DNA of 64,000 bases, from contig NZ_JANAVO010000001.1 of the NCBI RefSeq assembly GCF_024213555.1, positions 1,178,001 to 1,242,000 on the forward strand, read 5' to 3'. The DNA comes from Allokutzneria sp. A3M-2-11 16. GTDB lineage: Bacteria; Actinomycetota; Actinomycetes; Mycobacteriales; Pseudonocardiaceae. Positions 17,715-27,669 of this stretch are shown one piece after another. The position numbers and the translations under genes were made by a program. The notes beneath the pieces are model-generated. The model worked only from the letters and a program-made list of their open reading frames with translations, ran no database searches and was not told the DNA's origin. The number at the start of each line of letters is the position of its first letter. Positions within the stretch are counted from its first letter, which is position 1.

Positions 17715-17735
17715 TTGGGGGAGCGACTCCCCCAA
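17715..17735. repeat. TTGGGGGAG/CTCCCCCAA hairpin
   Basis: A perfect 9-bp stem with a CGA loop. Short G/C hairpins of this exact style recur between genes in many actinobacterial genomes. It may serve as a secondary terminator. Confidence 0.6.
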
Positions 17736-18110
17736 GCCCCCTACGGTGCGAGCTTCTGCTGATCCAGCGGGGTTCCGCTTCCCAGTGACCAGCGCAGGCT
17801 TACTGCCTCGTACCGCTCTCCGTGCTCGCAGCGGGTGTCCGCGTCCGGCGAATCACATCGCCGGGTGTGCCCCCGACCGCACACCCGGCTTTGTGTGTCG
17901 CAACCCGTGCGGGGGTCGATCCCCTGATATCCCGCGCCGCGGCGCGGGAAACCTGATGGGGAGACATGTCACCCCATCCAGCGATGCGACTCGGATCGCG
18001 GGCTGAGCGCCCCGCTGAGCGGAGATCCCCCCACCCCCGCCGCTCCACGTGACAATCCGGGCAACACGCGGCAGCGTTGAAGTGGGGGGTCCCCAGGAGC
18101 GGGCGAAAGC
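17736..18110. other. Structure-rich gap between the M23 gene and pcrA
   Basis: No coding frame here is convincing. The stretch holds successive dyads. CCGGCGA/TCGCCGG lies at 17845-17851/17858-17864. CCGGGTGTG/CACACCCGG lies at 17861-17869/17880-17888 and shares bases with the first, so the two are mutually exclusive. A perfect 18-bp palindrome CCCGCGCCGCGGCGCGGG lies at 17931-17948. GATGGGG/CCCCATC lies at 17955-17961/17972-17978. Both flanking genes end toward this gap, so it is not a simple promoter region. Confidence 0.55.
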
Positions 18111-18143
18111 CACCCTCGCACGCCGCGATGGCGGGCGAGGGTG
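18111..18143 (-). terminator. Terminator hairpin after pcrA
   Basis: CACCCTCGC (18111-18119) pairs with GCGAGGGTG (18135-18143). It lies 16 nt past the pcrA stop on the minus strand. Confidence 0.7.
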
Positions 18144-18158
18144 CGGGCGTCAGAACCT

Positions 18159-20552
<2,394 letters not shown>

Positions 20553-20600
20553 GGTGGCTCCCAGGTTACTCCGACGATCCCGCCGCCTACGCCCGGCGGT

Positions 20601-21413
20601 TCAGCCGACGCGAACCCGGAGCGTGGCCGTGTTGTTCGCGAAAACGTTCTCGGAGCGGCGGAACCCGGCGACGTGGAAGTCCATCGTGATGTCGCCGCGG
20701 TCCGCGGTCGGGGTCAGGTGGACGCGAACGACCGGGCGGGTGGTCCCGGGGTCGTGATCGTTCTCCGAGCGGCAGAACAGGTACTGCCCCGCCGACGGGT
20801 CGACCCGGCAGGCCCAGCCGTCACCCTCGGCCGCGGTGATCTGCAGCCCCTCCTTGAAACCGGCCTCGATCCAGTCGCCGCCGTTGGGGACGGTGCCCAG
20901 GTTGCTCGCGGTCAGCTCGACGGAGAAGCTCTGCCCCTTGCCCGCCGACACCTCAGCCGGGGCGACGGCGAGCGCGATGTCCTGCTTGCGCTCCAGCAGG
21001 CCGAGGTCGAACTTCGGGCAGTCCGGCGCACAGGAGAACGTCGGGGTTTCCCAGCCACGCCAACCGAAATCGGAGTCCCGGGCGTCATCGCCGACGTCGG
21101 GCCGGGTGACGGTCCGGCTGTACGGAAGCGCCTTCGGGCGCAGCTTGTGCGGGCCGCCGCTGAGCTTGAGCGCGTAGTGCCCCGCCTTGTTGGTGACGGC
21201 GGAGGCGACCTCGGTGTTGTCCGCCCGGTAGGCGGCGATGGTGATGTCCGCGATGCCCGCCTCGCCGGGCTCGCGGACGCCGTCGAAGTCGTTGTCGGCC
21301 CACACGACTCCGGTGACCGAGGGCTCGGGCGCCGCCGACGCGGGCAGCGCCAGTGCGGTGGTCGACAGCAGTGCGAGAGCGGCGATCCCCGTGCCGCGAA
21401 TGGTCTTCCTCAA
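20601..21413 (-). CDS. Secreted protein with SdrD B-like and DUF11-like domains
   Basis: TTG 21413 is chosen because GGAGG sits 5 nt before it and because it gives a textbook Sec signal peptide: RKTIRGTG, then a hydrophobic IAALALLSTTALALPASA. The first mature domain, SVTGVVWADNDFDGVREPGE through AGIADITIAAYRADN, matches SdrD B-like (Cna-B related) repeats with their calcium-type D-x-D-x-D loop DNDFDG. The second domain, from DIALAVAPAEVSAGKGQSFS onward, resembles DUF11/CARDB adhesive beta-sandwich domains with two Cys. No sortase motif is visible, so it is probably released or loosely wall-bound. Its role is unknown; such proteins are often surface adhesins. Confidence 0.75.
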   Translation of the reverse strand: MRKTIRGTGIAALALLSTTALALPASAAPEPSVTGVVWADNDFDGVREPGEAGIADITIAAYRADNTEVASAVTNKAGHYALKLSGGPHKLRPKALPYSRTVTRPDVGDDARDSDFGWRGWETPTFSCAPDCPKFDLGLLERKQDIALAVAPAEVSAGKGQSFSVELTASNLGTVPNGGDWIEAGFKEGLQITAAEGDGWACRVDPSAGQYLFCRSENDHDPGTTRPVVRVHLTPTADRGDITMDFHVAGFRRSENVFANNTATLRVRVG

Positions 21414-21555
21414 CTTCCCCTCCAGAATTGAGACGAACCAGCCGTACCGGACCAAGGTAGGGCGCGCGCGGGCGCGGCGGGTTGGTTCACGGGACACGAC
21501 GTGATCCGGCTCGGCCGCGCTCGACTACTGGGACGGCTCGTGCAAGACTGTGGCC

Positions 21556-21618
21556 GTGCTTCACGCGGGCTTTTACTTTTTCTACGGGTACCGGACTCCG
21601 GTTCCCGTGGCCGAGTGA
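21556..21618 (+). CDS. Phe/Tyr-rich leader peptide of chorismate mutase attenuator
   Basis: A 20-codon frame from GTG 21556 to TGA 21616-21618 encodes MLHAGFYFFYGYRTPVPVAE. Within eight codons (21568-21591) it contains three Phe and three Tyr, exactly the amino acids whose supply chorismate mutase controls. A 22-codon version from GTG at 21550 is possible. It is followed by alternative RNA hairpins and an intrinsic terminator before the chorismate mutase gene, the classic layout of translation-coupled attenuation. Confidence 0.8.
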   Translation: MLHAGFYFFYGYRTPVPVAE

Positions 21619-21668
21619 ACGCACTCTGACACGGAACACCCCGGAGTCCACTGGACCCGGGGCTTTTT
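21587..21668 (+). promoter_or_regulatory. Transcription attenuator (alternative hairpins plus intrinsic terminator)
   Basis: The terminator is CCCCGGAGTCCA (21639-21650) paired with TGGACCCGGGG (21652-21662) with one bulge, followed by CTTTTTG. GGACTCCGG (21593-21601) is perfectly complementary to CCGGAGTCC (21641-21649), an antiterminator that would destroy the terminator stem. GGGTACCGG/CCGGTTCCC (21587-21595/21598-21606) can form a hairpin competing with the antiterminator. Stalling at the leader Phe/Tyr codons should favour the antiterminator and so chorismate mutase expression. Confidence 0.78.
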
Positions 21669-21715
21669 GCTGCCGGGGCCGGAAACCTCCGAGAACCCAC
21701 CAGGGAGCATGAACG

Positions 21716-22000
21716 ATGAACGCCACCGCGGACAGCGAACCCGCAACCCAGGAATCCGCCCCGGACATCGACGCGTTGCGAGTGGAGATCGACCAGCTCG
21801 ACGCCGAGATCCTGCGGCTGATCCAGCGGCGCAGCGAGGTCTCGCGCACCATCGGCGCGGCGAGGATGGCCGAGGGCGGCCCCAAGATCGTCTACAGCCG
21901 GGAGATGGCCGTGCTGGCCCGGTTCCGCGATCTCGGGCCGGAGGGCCGCGAGCTGGGCATGCTGCTGCTGCGGCTGGGCCGGGGCAGGCTGGGCCGCTGA
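21716..22000 (+). CDS. aroQ: Chorismate mutase, AroQ type
   Basis: A 94-residue all-helical AroQ-class chorismate mutase that converts chorismate to prephenate, the entry to Phe and Tyr synthesis. The N-terminal helix DIDALRVEIDQLDAEILRLI carries the usual LRxxIDxxDxxIxxLI pattern. RRSEVSRTIGAARM and KIVYSREMAVLARF carry active-site Arg and Lys residues. It is close to the intracellular mycobacterial enzyme Rv0948c, which is weak alone and activated by complex formation with DAHP synthase; this is inferred from size and synteny. AGGGAG lies 8 nt before ATG 21716. Expression appears to be governed by the leader-peptide attenuator upstream. Confidence 0.92.
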   Translation: MNATADSEPATQESAPDIDALRVEIDQLDAEILRLIQRRSEVSRTIGAARMAEGGPKIVYSREMAVLARFRDLGPEGRELGMLLLRLGRGRLGR

Positions 22001-22007
22001 GCGGGGC

Positions 22008-23120
22008 TCAGAAGACGCCCGGCCAGTGCGGGGCGAGCGCGGCGCGAACGGCGGCCAGGTCGGCGTCGGTGACCGCCGCGTTGCGTACCGCGTCGTCGGG
22101 CACGTAGGCGATCGGATCGGGCAGCAGCGGCCGGGTGATCCCGAGCAGCCCCTCGACCAGCGCGTGCAGGCAGACCGCCGCGTACCCGCGCTGGTAGCCC
22201 CCTTCCTGGGTGAGCAGCAGGCGACCGCCGGTGAGCTCGTCGGCCAACCCGGCGACCCGGCGGCCGATCGCGCGGTAGCCCTCGGCGGTGACGTTGTGCC
22301 TGCCGTTGGGGTCGAACGCGCTCGCGTCGAAACCCGACGCGCACAGCAGGACGTCCGGGCGGAAGGCTCGCAGCAACGGCGCCGCGACCTCGTCGAGGGC
22401 CCGCAGGTACGCGCTGTCCCCCGCGCCGAGGGACAGCTCGATGTTGGCGTTGCGCCCCCGCGCGCCGAGCTCGCCCGGGGCTCCGGTCTGCGGGTGGCTG
22501 CCGCCCCACGAGCCGTGCCGCATGTGCACGGAGACGGTCAGCACGTCCGGGTCGTCCAGGAACGCCTCCTGGGTGCCGTTGCCGTGGTGCACGTCCCAGT
22601 CGAGGACCGCCACCCGCGCGGCACCCCGCCGCCTGGCCGATGCCGCGGCGAGAGCGATGTTGTTGACCATGCAGTAGCCGTCCGCGGCGGCGGGCTGGGC
22701 GTGGTGCCCCGGCGGCCGGACCATCGCGTAGGCCTTGGTCGCCCGGCCGTCCAGCACCGCCTCCACCGCGGCGAGCGTGGTGCCCGCCGCGGCGAGTATC
22801 GCGGGCCACGAGCCCGGTCCCACAACGGTGTTCTCCTCAAGCGCGACGCGCTCGGGCCCGGCGCAGGCCGCCCGCAGCGCGTCGAGGTACCCGCGCTCGT
22901 GGACTGTCGCCAGCTCGTCCTCCGTCGCCGCCCGGCCCTCGTGCCAGCGCAGTTCCGGGGCGATCGGCCCGCGCCGCAGCACGTTCAGCATCGTGCGCAG
23001 GCGGTCGGCGTTCTCCGGGTGCTGTTCGGCCACGTCGAGCCACGGCCAGTCGCCGGGCAGCTCCCACAGGCCGTGCCCGGCGTCGTGGGTGAAGCAGTCC
23101 TCGTGCCAGAACACGTCCAC
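22008..23120 (-). CDS. Histone deacetylase-like/acetoin-utilisation family deacetylase
   Basis: A 370-residue zinc-dependent deacetylase of the arginase/HDAC fold. Motifs are MVRPPGHHAQ with the catalytic His pair, VLDWDVHHGNGTQEAF with the metal-binding Asp and His, VSVHMRHGSW, and LLCASGFDASAFDPNG with the last metal-binding Asp. LLTQEGGYQRGYAAVCLHAL is the usual glycine-rich end. The opening FWHEDCFTHDAGHGLWELPG is like class II bacterial HDAC-like amidohydrolases. The substrate could be acetyl-lysine proteins, acetylpolyamines or small amides. The gene ends 7 nt from the convergent chorismate mutase stop. Confidence 0.9.
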   Translation of the reverse strand: MDVFWHEDCFTHDAGHGLWELPGDWPWLDVAEQHPENADRLRTMLNVLRRGPIAPELRWHEGRAATEDELATVHERGYLDALRAACAGPERVALEENTVVGPGSWPAILAAAGTTLAAVEAVLDGRATKAYAMVRPPGHHAQPAAADGYCMVNNIALAAASARRRGAARVAVLDWDVHHGNGTQEAFLDDPDVLTVSVHMRHGSWGGSHPQTGAPGELGARGRNANIELSLGAGDSAYLRALDEVAAPLLRAFRPDVLLCASGFDASAFDPNGRHNVTAEGYRAIGRRVAGLADELTGGRLLLTQEGGYQRGYAAVCLHALVEGLLGITRPLLPDPIAYVPDDAVRNAAVTDADLAAVRAALAPHWPGVF

Positions 23121-23226
23121 CGGCGCAGGTTACGGGCGCCCCGCACCCCGGGCACAGTTCAATATCAGGGGCTTCTCAGGGTCGCCGTGGCACCCGCGCG
23201 CGGGCAGGAAGGAGCACACTGGAGGC

Positions 23227-23535
23227 ATGGTGTTGCACCTCATCGCAGTGATCGTCGCCATCCTCGCCGTGGTCGCCGCGGTCGTGCACGGCGGATACCT
23301 GGCCATGTTGAACTCCGCGGCCAAGCGCAGGCCGGGCGCCGCCCACATCACCCAGTGGGTCAACGGGCGCTGGGGCGTCGCGGGCGCGACCGGCGGCGTC
23401 GCGCTGCTGGCGCTGTTCTTCACCGGCGGCGGGGCGTTCCTCGACGTGATCGCCATCCTGATCGGCGCGGGCAGCGGCGTCGCCGCCACCAAGTCGCTGC
23501 AGGAAACCCAGCAGCGGTTCCGCAGCGACACCTGA
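23227..23535 (+). CDS. Small membrane protein
   Basis: A 102-residue protein with an N-terminal helix (LHLIAVIVAILAVVAAVVHG), then a polar segment AAKRRPGAAHITQWVNGRWG. A central helix follows (GGVALLALFF) and a C-terminal hydrophobic stretch (FLDVIAILIGAGSGVAATKS) with a charged end. ATG 23227 is directly preceded by GGAGGC. I do not recognise a family. It may be co-regulated with nothing nearby: it is divergent from the HDAC-like gene and followed by a palindromic repeat element. Confidence 0.75.
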   Translation: MVLHLIAVIVAILAVVAAVVHGGYLAMLNSAAKRRPGAAHITQWVNGRWGVAGATGGVALLALFFTGGGAFLDVIAILIGAGSGVAATKSLQETQQRFRSDT

Positions 23536-23542
23536 CCACCCC

Positions 23543-23671
23543 GGGTTCGCGGGTCTTCAAGTACCACCGACCCCCGCTCCACCCGTCTCAAACCGCCCCC
23601 AACCCCCGGCTCCGCGGTGGGTTGGGGGCGGTTGGCGATGGTCGTGGGTGGGGTTCGCGGGTCTTGAAGAC
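23543..23671. repeat. Nested palindromic repeat element, copy A
   Basis: The inner arms AACCGCCCCCAACCC (23591-23605) and GGGTTGGGGGCGGTT (23619-23633) are perfectly complementary. Outer arms GTCTTCAAG (23553-23561) and CTTGAAGAC (23663-23671) are also complementary. A 15-nt direct repeat, GGGTTCGCGGGTCTT, occurs at both ends (23543-23557 and 23651-23665). The same inner and outer sequences recur at 48896-49008 (copy B). Confidence 0.85.
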
Positions 23672-23792
23672 CACAAACCCCGGCGGGACCAGCGCAAATG
23701 GACCATGTTCGGCCGCCAGGGCGAGCATCACGCCGAGTGACGGGCCGTCCCCGTAGCGCAACCACGAACGGCGCAGTCTTACCCTGTGCAAG

Positions 23793-24527
23793 ATGACGAG
23801 CGCACGCGATAGCCAGGGTTCCCGGGTCGACCGGGCGCTCGTCATCAGCGCACACCCGGACGACGTCGACTTCGGGGCCGCGGGCACCGTGGCCGCGTGG
23901 ACCTCCGCCGGGATCGAGGTCGCGTACTGCGTGTGCACCTCCGGTGAGGCGACCGGCGACCCGGCCACCCCGCGCGAAGAGGTCGCCAGGCTCCGCGAGC
24001 GCGAGCAGCGGGCGGCCGCCGAGGTGGTCGGCGTCAGCGAACTGCACTTCCTCGGTTACCCGGACGGCAGGCTGACTCCCTCGCTGGAGCTGCGCCGCGA
24101 CCTCACCCGGGTGATCCGCGCGTTCCGGCCGGACCGGGTGCTCACCTGGTCGCCGGAGTTCAACTGGGACCACATCGTCACCTCGCACCCGGACCACCGG
24201 GCGGCGGGCGAGGCCGCCTTCGCCGCGGTCTACCCGGACGCGCGCAACCAGCACGCGCATCCCGAACTGCTCGCCGAGGGACTGCTGCCGTGGACCGTTC
24301 GTGAGCTCTGGCTCGCCGACGGCCCGCTCGACCGGCGCGACCACGCCGTCGACATCACCGACACGATGGCGGCGAAAATGGCCGCCCTGCGTTCCCACAA
24401 GTCCCAGACCGGCGATGCCGATGGACTTGAGGAAGGCATGCGGAACTTCCTGGCGGAGGCGGCACGGCGGCACGGTCTGGCACCGGGCAGGCTGGCCGAG
24501 ACGTTCCAGGTCGTCCACACCGGCTGA
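23793..24527 (+). CDS. PIG-L family (LmbE-like) deacetylase
   Basis: A 244-residue zinc-dependent N-acetylglucosaminyl-type deacetylase. ALVISAHPDDVDFGAAGTVA carries the AHPDD zinc motif, and HIVTSHPDHRAAGEAAFAAV carries the second HPDH motif. CTSGEATGD is the typical third-strand loop. The family includes MshB and Mca of mycothiol metabolism; this protein is shorter than those and lacks a neighbour that would fix its substrate, so only the chemistry (amide hydrolysis on an amino sugar or thiol conjugate) is inferred. Start ATG 23793, no clear operon partner upstream. Confidence 0.9.
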   Translation: MTSARDSQGSRVDRALVISAHPDDVDFGAAGTVAAWTSAGIEVAYCVCTSGEATGDPATPREEVARLREREQRAAAEVVGVSELHFLGYPDGRLTPSLELRRDLTRVIRAFRPDRVLTWSPEFNWDHIVTSHPDHRAAGEAAFAAVYPDARNQHAHPELLAEGLLPWTVRELWLADGPLDRRDHAVDITDTMAAKMAALRSHKSQTGDADGLEEGMRNFLAEAARRHGLAPGRLAETFQVVHTG

Positions 24528-24554
24528 CCCAAGCGCGCGAAAGGGGATTTCGCG

Positions 24555-25469
24555 ATGGACAGCGGGCAGGGGCCTGCGGAGCGGTACCGACCCCACCGGG
24601 GGCGGCACCGCCAGGACGCCAATGCGCTGGCCTGGACACCGTCCCCGGACACCGGCTTCGCCTCCGACGCGCCGGGCGCCCCCGCCGCCGATCCCCTCGA
24701 CGACACCAACACCGGCGGCCTGCGCAAGCTCGACCTCGGTCTGGTCCCGGCCTCGGTCACGCCACCGGCCACCTGGAAGCGCGCCGCCTGGTTCGCCGGG
24801 CTGTCCTCGGCGATCGTGCTCGTCGTGCTGGTGACCGCCGCGGTCACCCTGGTCGGCCCGAAGAACATCTTCGACCGGATCAACGCGCTGCCCGCCTACC
24901 CCAGCGAGCTGATGCTGGTCACCACCACGACCCCGGCCCCGACCAGGTCCGAGCAGGGTGCCCGTTCCGCGGCGCGCCCGTCCGGCGCGCAGGGCGGCGC
25001 GGGGCAGGACGGCACCGGCGGTGGACCGCGGCGCACGACCGGCGCGCCGACGGGCACCAGCTCGCCGAGCGGCACGACGCCGACGACCACGTCCAGCATG
25101 ACCACGCCGCCGGTCACCACCGTCCCCTCGCTCGGCCCGGAGCTGATCCCTGTGCGCCAGCTGACCGAGAGCACCGTGCAGTTCTTCTCGGCGGTCACCA
25201 ACGACATCGAGAAGGCCTTCACCCACCTCACCGGCCCGGAGCTGAAGAAGGAGGGCCTGCCCTCCTTCGAGAAGCGGTTCGGCTCGATGGCCGACCGCGT
25301 GGAGTTCAAGGGGATGCGGGTGGACCCGGTGCGCGGCGTGACCACGTCGGTGATCGAGATCAGGGACTCCGACGGCCGGATCGTGGTCGAGGAACGCGAG
25401 CTCCGGTTCGTCCCGAACGCCGCCCCGCTGGTCGATGCCGAACGGCTGGTGTCCACGGCCCAACGGTGA
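24555..25469 (+). CDS. Single-pass membrane protein with C-terminal NTF2-like domain (paralogue 1)
   Basis: 304 residues. A cytoplasmic N-terminus of about 80 residues, with RGRHRQDANALAW and LRKLDLGLVPASVTP, precedes a transmembrane helix AGLSSAIVLVVLVTAAVTLV. A Thr/Pro/Ser/Gly linker follows (TTTTPAPTRSEQG). The C-terminal domain of about 100 residues begins VRQLTESTVQFFSAVTNDIE. That last domain is homologous by eye to those of the proteins at 25637, 26615, 27670 and 31415. It has the helix-helix-strand order of an NTF2/SnoaL-like fold. Function is unknown. ATG 24555 follows AAAGGGG. Confidence 0.78.
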   Translation: MDSGQGPAERYRPHRGRHRQDANALAWTPSPDTGFASDAPGAPAADPLDDTNTGGLRKLDLGLVPASVTPPATWKRAAWFAGLSSAIVLVVLVTAAVTLVGPKNIFDRINALPAYPSELMLVTTTTPAPTRSEQGARSAARPSGAQGGAGQDGTGGGPRRTTGAPTGTSSPSGTTPTTTSSMTTPPVTTVPSLGPELIPVRQLTESTVQFFSAVTNDIEKAFTHLTGPELKKEGLPSFEKRFGSMADRVEFKGMRVDPVRGVTTSVIEIRDSDGRIVVEERELRFVPNAAPLVDAERLVSTAQR

Positions 25470-25636
25470 ACCAGATTCGCAAAAACTCGCTACTCCGGGT
25501 AGTCCTTCACCCGTTCGACTGGTCCGAATCGACCGTTCAGCGCTCCGAACAGGTGAAGTCGCATCAGAGTGTCGCGCTCGGAGCCGATGTCACGATACGA
25601 GTTCTGCCGACCACAGAACGTACGGAGGCAGCCACC

Positions 25637-26476
25637 GTGGAGCGCTCGACCACAGGTCGCCGGCACCAGCGCGCCGGTGCGGTCACCGTCGCCGAACTGA
25701 TCAGGAAGCAACCGATCCCGCCGAGGTACCCGAGCACCGACTCCACCGGCGGATACCACTTCCGGTCCGAGGTGTTCGAACGCGTCGCGTCGGGCGCGAC
25801 CTCACCCCAGCCGGTCTACAGCTTCGACCCCGACCCGGACCCCGAGCCGGAGGAGGGCGAGCACCCGCTGCTCAAACCGCTGCGCACGGTCGGCCTGGTG
25901 TTCGGGGCGCTGCTGCTGGCGGGTTCCGTGGTCGCGGCATCGGTGATCACCGCCGACTACGGCCCGCGCGGCCCGCGCGTCCAGTACCAGGCGCCCCAGC
26001 TCAACGGCGTCCTGGCGCTGCGGCCCGACCTCCTGCTCGACCGCCTCACCCACTCCACGAAGGTCAACGCGGCCCTCGGCGCCCCCGGCGCCAGGAACCC
26101 CTCGACGAGCAACAAGAACGTGACCCCGGTGGCCAAGCAGAAGAGCACCTGGCAGCCGAACGCGGTCACGCCCACCTCGGCCGTCGAGGTCGTGCAGGAG
26201 TTCTTCCAGCGCCTCCAGCACCGCCCGGACCTCGCCCTGCAGATGGTGGACACCCGGCTGATCGGCCCGGACCGCGCCGCCTTCCTCAAGGCGTGGGAAA
26301 CCGTGAAGTCGGTGCAGGTCAAGAACGTCGAGCAGAACCGCAACGGCGTGCTCGGCACCACCACGCTGGAGCTGGTCAACGGCACCAAGCTGCGGATGGA
26401 ACAGCTGCTGACCCTCAGCGTCGCGGAGCCGCGACAGATCGTGGCCGCCGAACTGCTCTCCGTGCAGCAGAGCTGA
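25637..26476 (+). CDS. Single-pass membrane protein with C-terminal NTF2-like domain (paralogue 2)
   Basis: 279 residues from GTG 25637, chosen because GGAGG lies 8 nt upstream; an open extension to 25466 has no such site. The cytoplasmic part begins VERSTTGRRHQRAGAVTVAE, and a GRRH...VAELI pattern of this kind opens many actinobacterial envelope proteins. An acidic stretch (DPDPDPEPEEGE) precedes the transmembrane helix VGLVFGALLLAGSVVAASVI. After a linker the C-terminal domain AVEVVQEFFQRLQHRPDLAL through FLKAWETVKSVQVKNVEQNR matches the paralogues. No enzymatic motif. It probably acts outside the membrane as a ligand-binding or interaction module. Confidence 0.78.
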   Translation: MERSTTGRRHQRAGAVTVAELIRKQPIPPRYPSTDSTGGYHFRSEVFERVASGATSPQPVYSFDPDPDPEPEEGEHPLLKPLRTVGLVFGALLLAGSVVAASVITADYGPRGPRVQYQAPQLNGVLALRPDLLLDRLTHSTKVNAALGAPGARNPSTSNKNVTPVAKQKSTWQPNAVTPTSAVEVVQEFFQRLQHRPDLALQMVDTRLIGPDRAAFLKAWETVKSVQVKNVEQNRNGVLGTTTLELVNGTKLRMEQLLTLSVAEPRQIVAAELLSVQQS

Positions 26477-26574
26477 GCGCGCTGCGACGTTAGGCGATCG
26501 AGGTTGCTCCGAACGGTCGCTGCCGGTTTTCTCATACCTCCGAACTGGTGACATACGCCGCCGAGGTCCGGTAT

Positions 26575-26602
26575 TCCAGTCACGGAACGTGTCGTGACTG
26601 GA
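26575..26602 (+). promoter_or_regulatory. Hairpin overlapping the ribosome-binding site of the 26615 gene
   Basis: TCCAGTCACG (26575-26584) is perfectly complementary to CGTGACTGGA (26593-26602). The right arm runs into the GGAGGG ribosome-binding site at 26600-26605, so folding could mask translation start. It could also be a DNA operator. Confidence 0.55.
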
Positions 26603-26614
26603 GGGTGATCTGCC

Positions 26615-27526
26615 GTGGCTGGCAACGCTGGCAAGGCTGGCAAGTCTTCGGACGGAGACAAACGCGGGCGGGGCGCCGAGCGCACGCAGGTGCTCGTCTC
26701 CGACCTGCTGCACCGGGAGGGCCGAGGGGCCCAGCGTCCCGCGAACAAGCGCACCGTCATGCGCGCCATCGGCGTCGCGGCGGGAGTGGTCGGGGTGTGC
26801 GGCGCGATCGTCGCCGGAACCGTGCTCCTCACCGGCCAGGACGGCGACGGGCAGGCGCGGAACACCTCCCGCGCGCAGAACTACTTCACCGGCGGACGCG
26901 CGGTCCAGCCGAACCTGATCGGCGAGGCGGCCGCCGCCAACCCCGACGGCCTCGGCGGCGGTGAAGGTGAGGAGGGTGGCCAGGTCCCCACCGAGCCCAC
27001 CGAGCCCACGGCGACCGGCAAGCCCGCCCCGCACCCCGGCGGGGGCGGCGGCACCGACCCGGGACAACCCACCCAGGCACCGCAGCCCCAGCCGCAGCCG
27101 ACCACCGGGAACCAGCCGACCAACCGGCCGACCGCGACGCCGACGACCGAACCCGGCAGGCCGGACCCCACCACCCAGCCGTCCAAGCCGACGCAGAAGC
27201 CCGGCAACGGCGGGCTGCTCGACCCCGTGCTGGACCTGTTGACCGGTTTCTTCCGGACGGCGCCGGAGGCACCCGCCGAGGCCTACGAGATGCTCGCCCC
27301 GGAGATGCGCTCCAGTGGCGTCGATGAGTTCCGCGAGTCCTGGAAAGGTGTGCGTTCCGCCACTGTCAGCACGGCCAAGGCCGCGGGCGCCAACACCGCG
27401 CGGGTCGTCGTCGACTACGTCTGGGCTGATGGACGCAGGGTGCGCACGGAACAACGCATCGTGGTCACGGAAGGGTCAGCGCCGCGTATCGCGGACGCAA
27501 CAGTGCTCTCCGCACGCAACCGCTGA
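26615..27526 (+). CDS. Single-pass membrane protein with C-terminal NTF2-like domain (paralogue 3)
   Basis: 303 residues. GTG 26615 follows GGAGGG by 9 nt. The basic N-terminus (NAGKAGKSSDGDKRGRGAER) is cytoplasmic, and a hydrophobic helix AIGVAAGVVGVCGAIVAGTV crosses the membrane. A long Pro/Thr/Gln/Gly linker (PTEPTEPTATGKPAPHPGG) leads to the C-terminal domain LDPVLDLLTGFFRTAPEAPA through FRESWKGVRSATVSTAKAAG. That domain aligns with paralogues 1 and 2 and with the tails of the two kinases. The linker resembles wall-spanning segments. Next gene downstream is the first Ser/Thr kinase. Function unknown. Confidence 0.78.
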   Translation: MAGNAGKAGKSSDGDKRGRGAERTQVLVSDLLHREGRGAQRPANKRTVMRAIGVAAGVVGVCGAIVAGTVLLTGQDGDGQARNTSRAQNYFTGGRAVQPNLIGEAAAANPDGLGGGEGEEGGQVPTEPTEPTATGKPAPHPGGGGGTDPGQPTQAPQPQPQPTTGNQPTNRPTATPTTEPGRPDPTTQPSKPTQKPGNGGLLDPVLDLLTGFFRTAPEAPAEAYEMLAPEMRSSGVDEFRESWKGVRSATVSTAKAAGANTARVVVDYVWADGRRVRTEQRIVVTEGSAPRIADATVLSARNR

Positions 27527-27669
27527 TCGTGCAGGGGCGTCCCCTTTCGGACTTGCGAACACAAACGGCACCCCGGGCGCAGAACCACCTGGACGGGTGA
27601 TGGCTCTAACCTGGGTGCCGTGACCGACACGGGGAGCCGCACGGTGACCAAGCAGAGCGAGGCGGCAGC

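Noticed and set aside
25466-25636. N-terminal extension of paralogue 2 (start at 25466 overlapping the previous stop)
   Set aside because: The GTGA overlap looks like coupling, but the extension lacks conserved features and a strong GGAGG site precedes GTG 25637, where the GRRH...VAEL family start lies.
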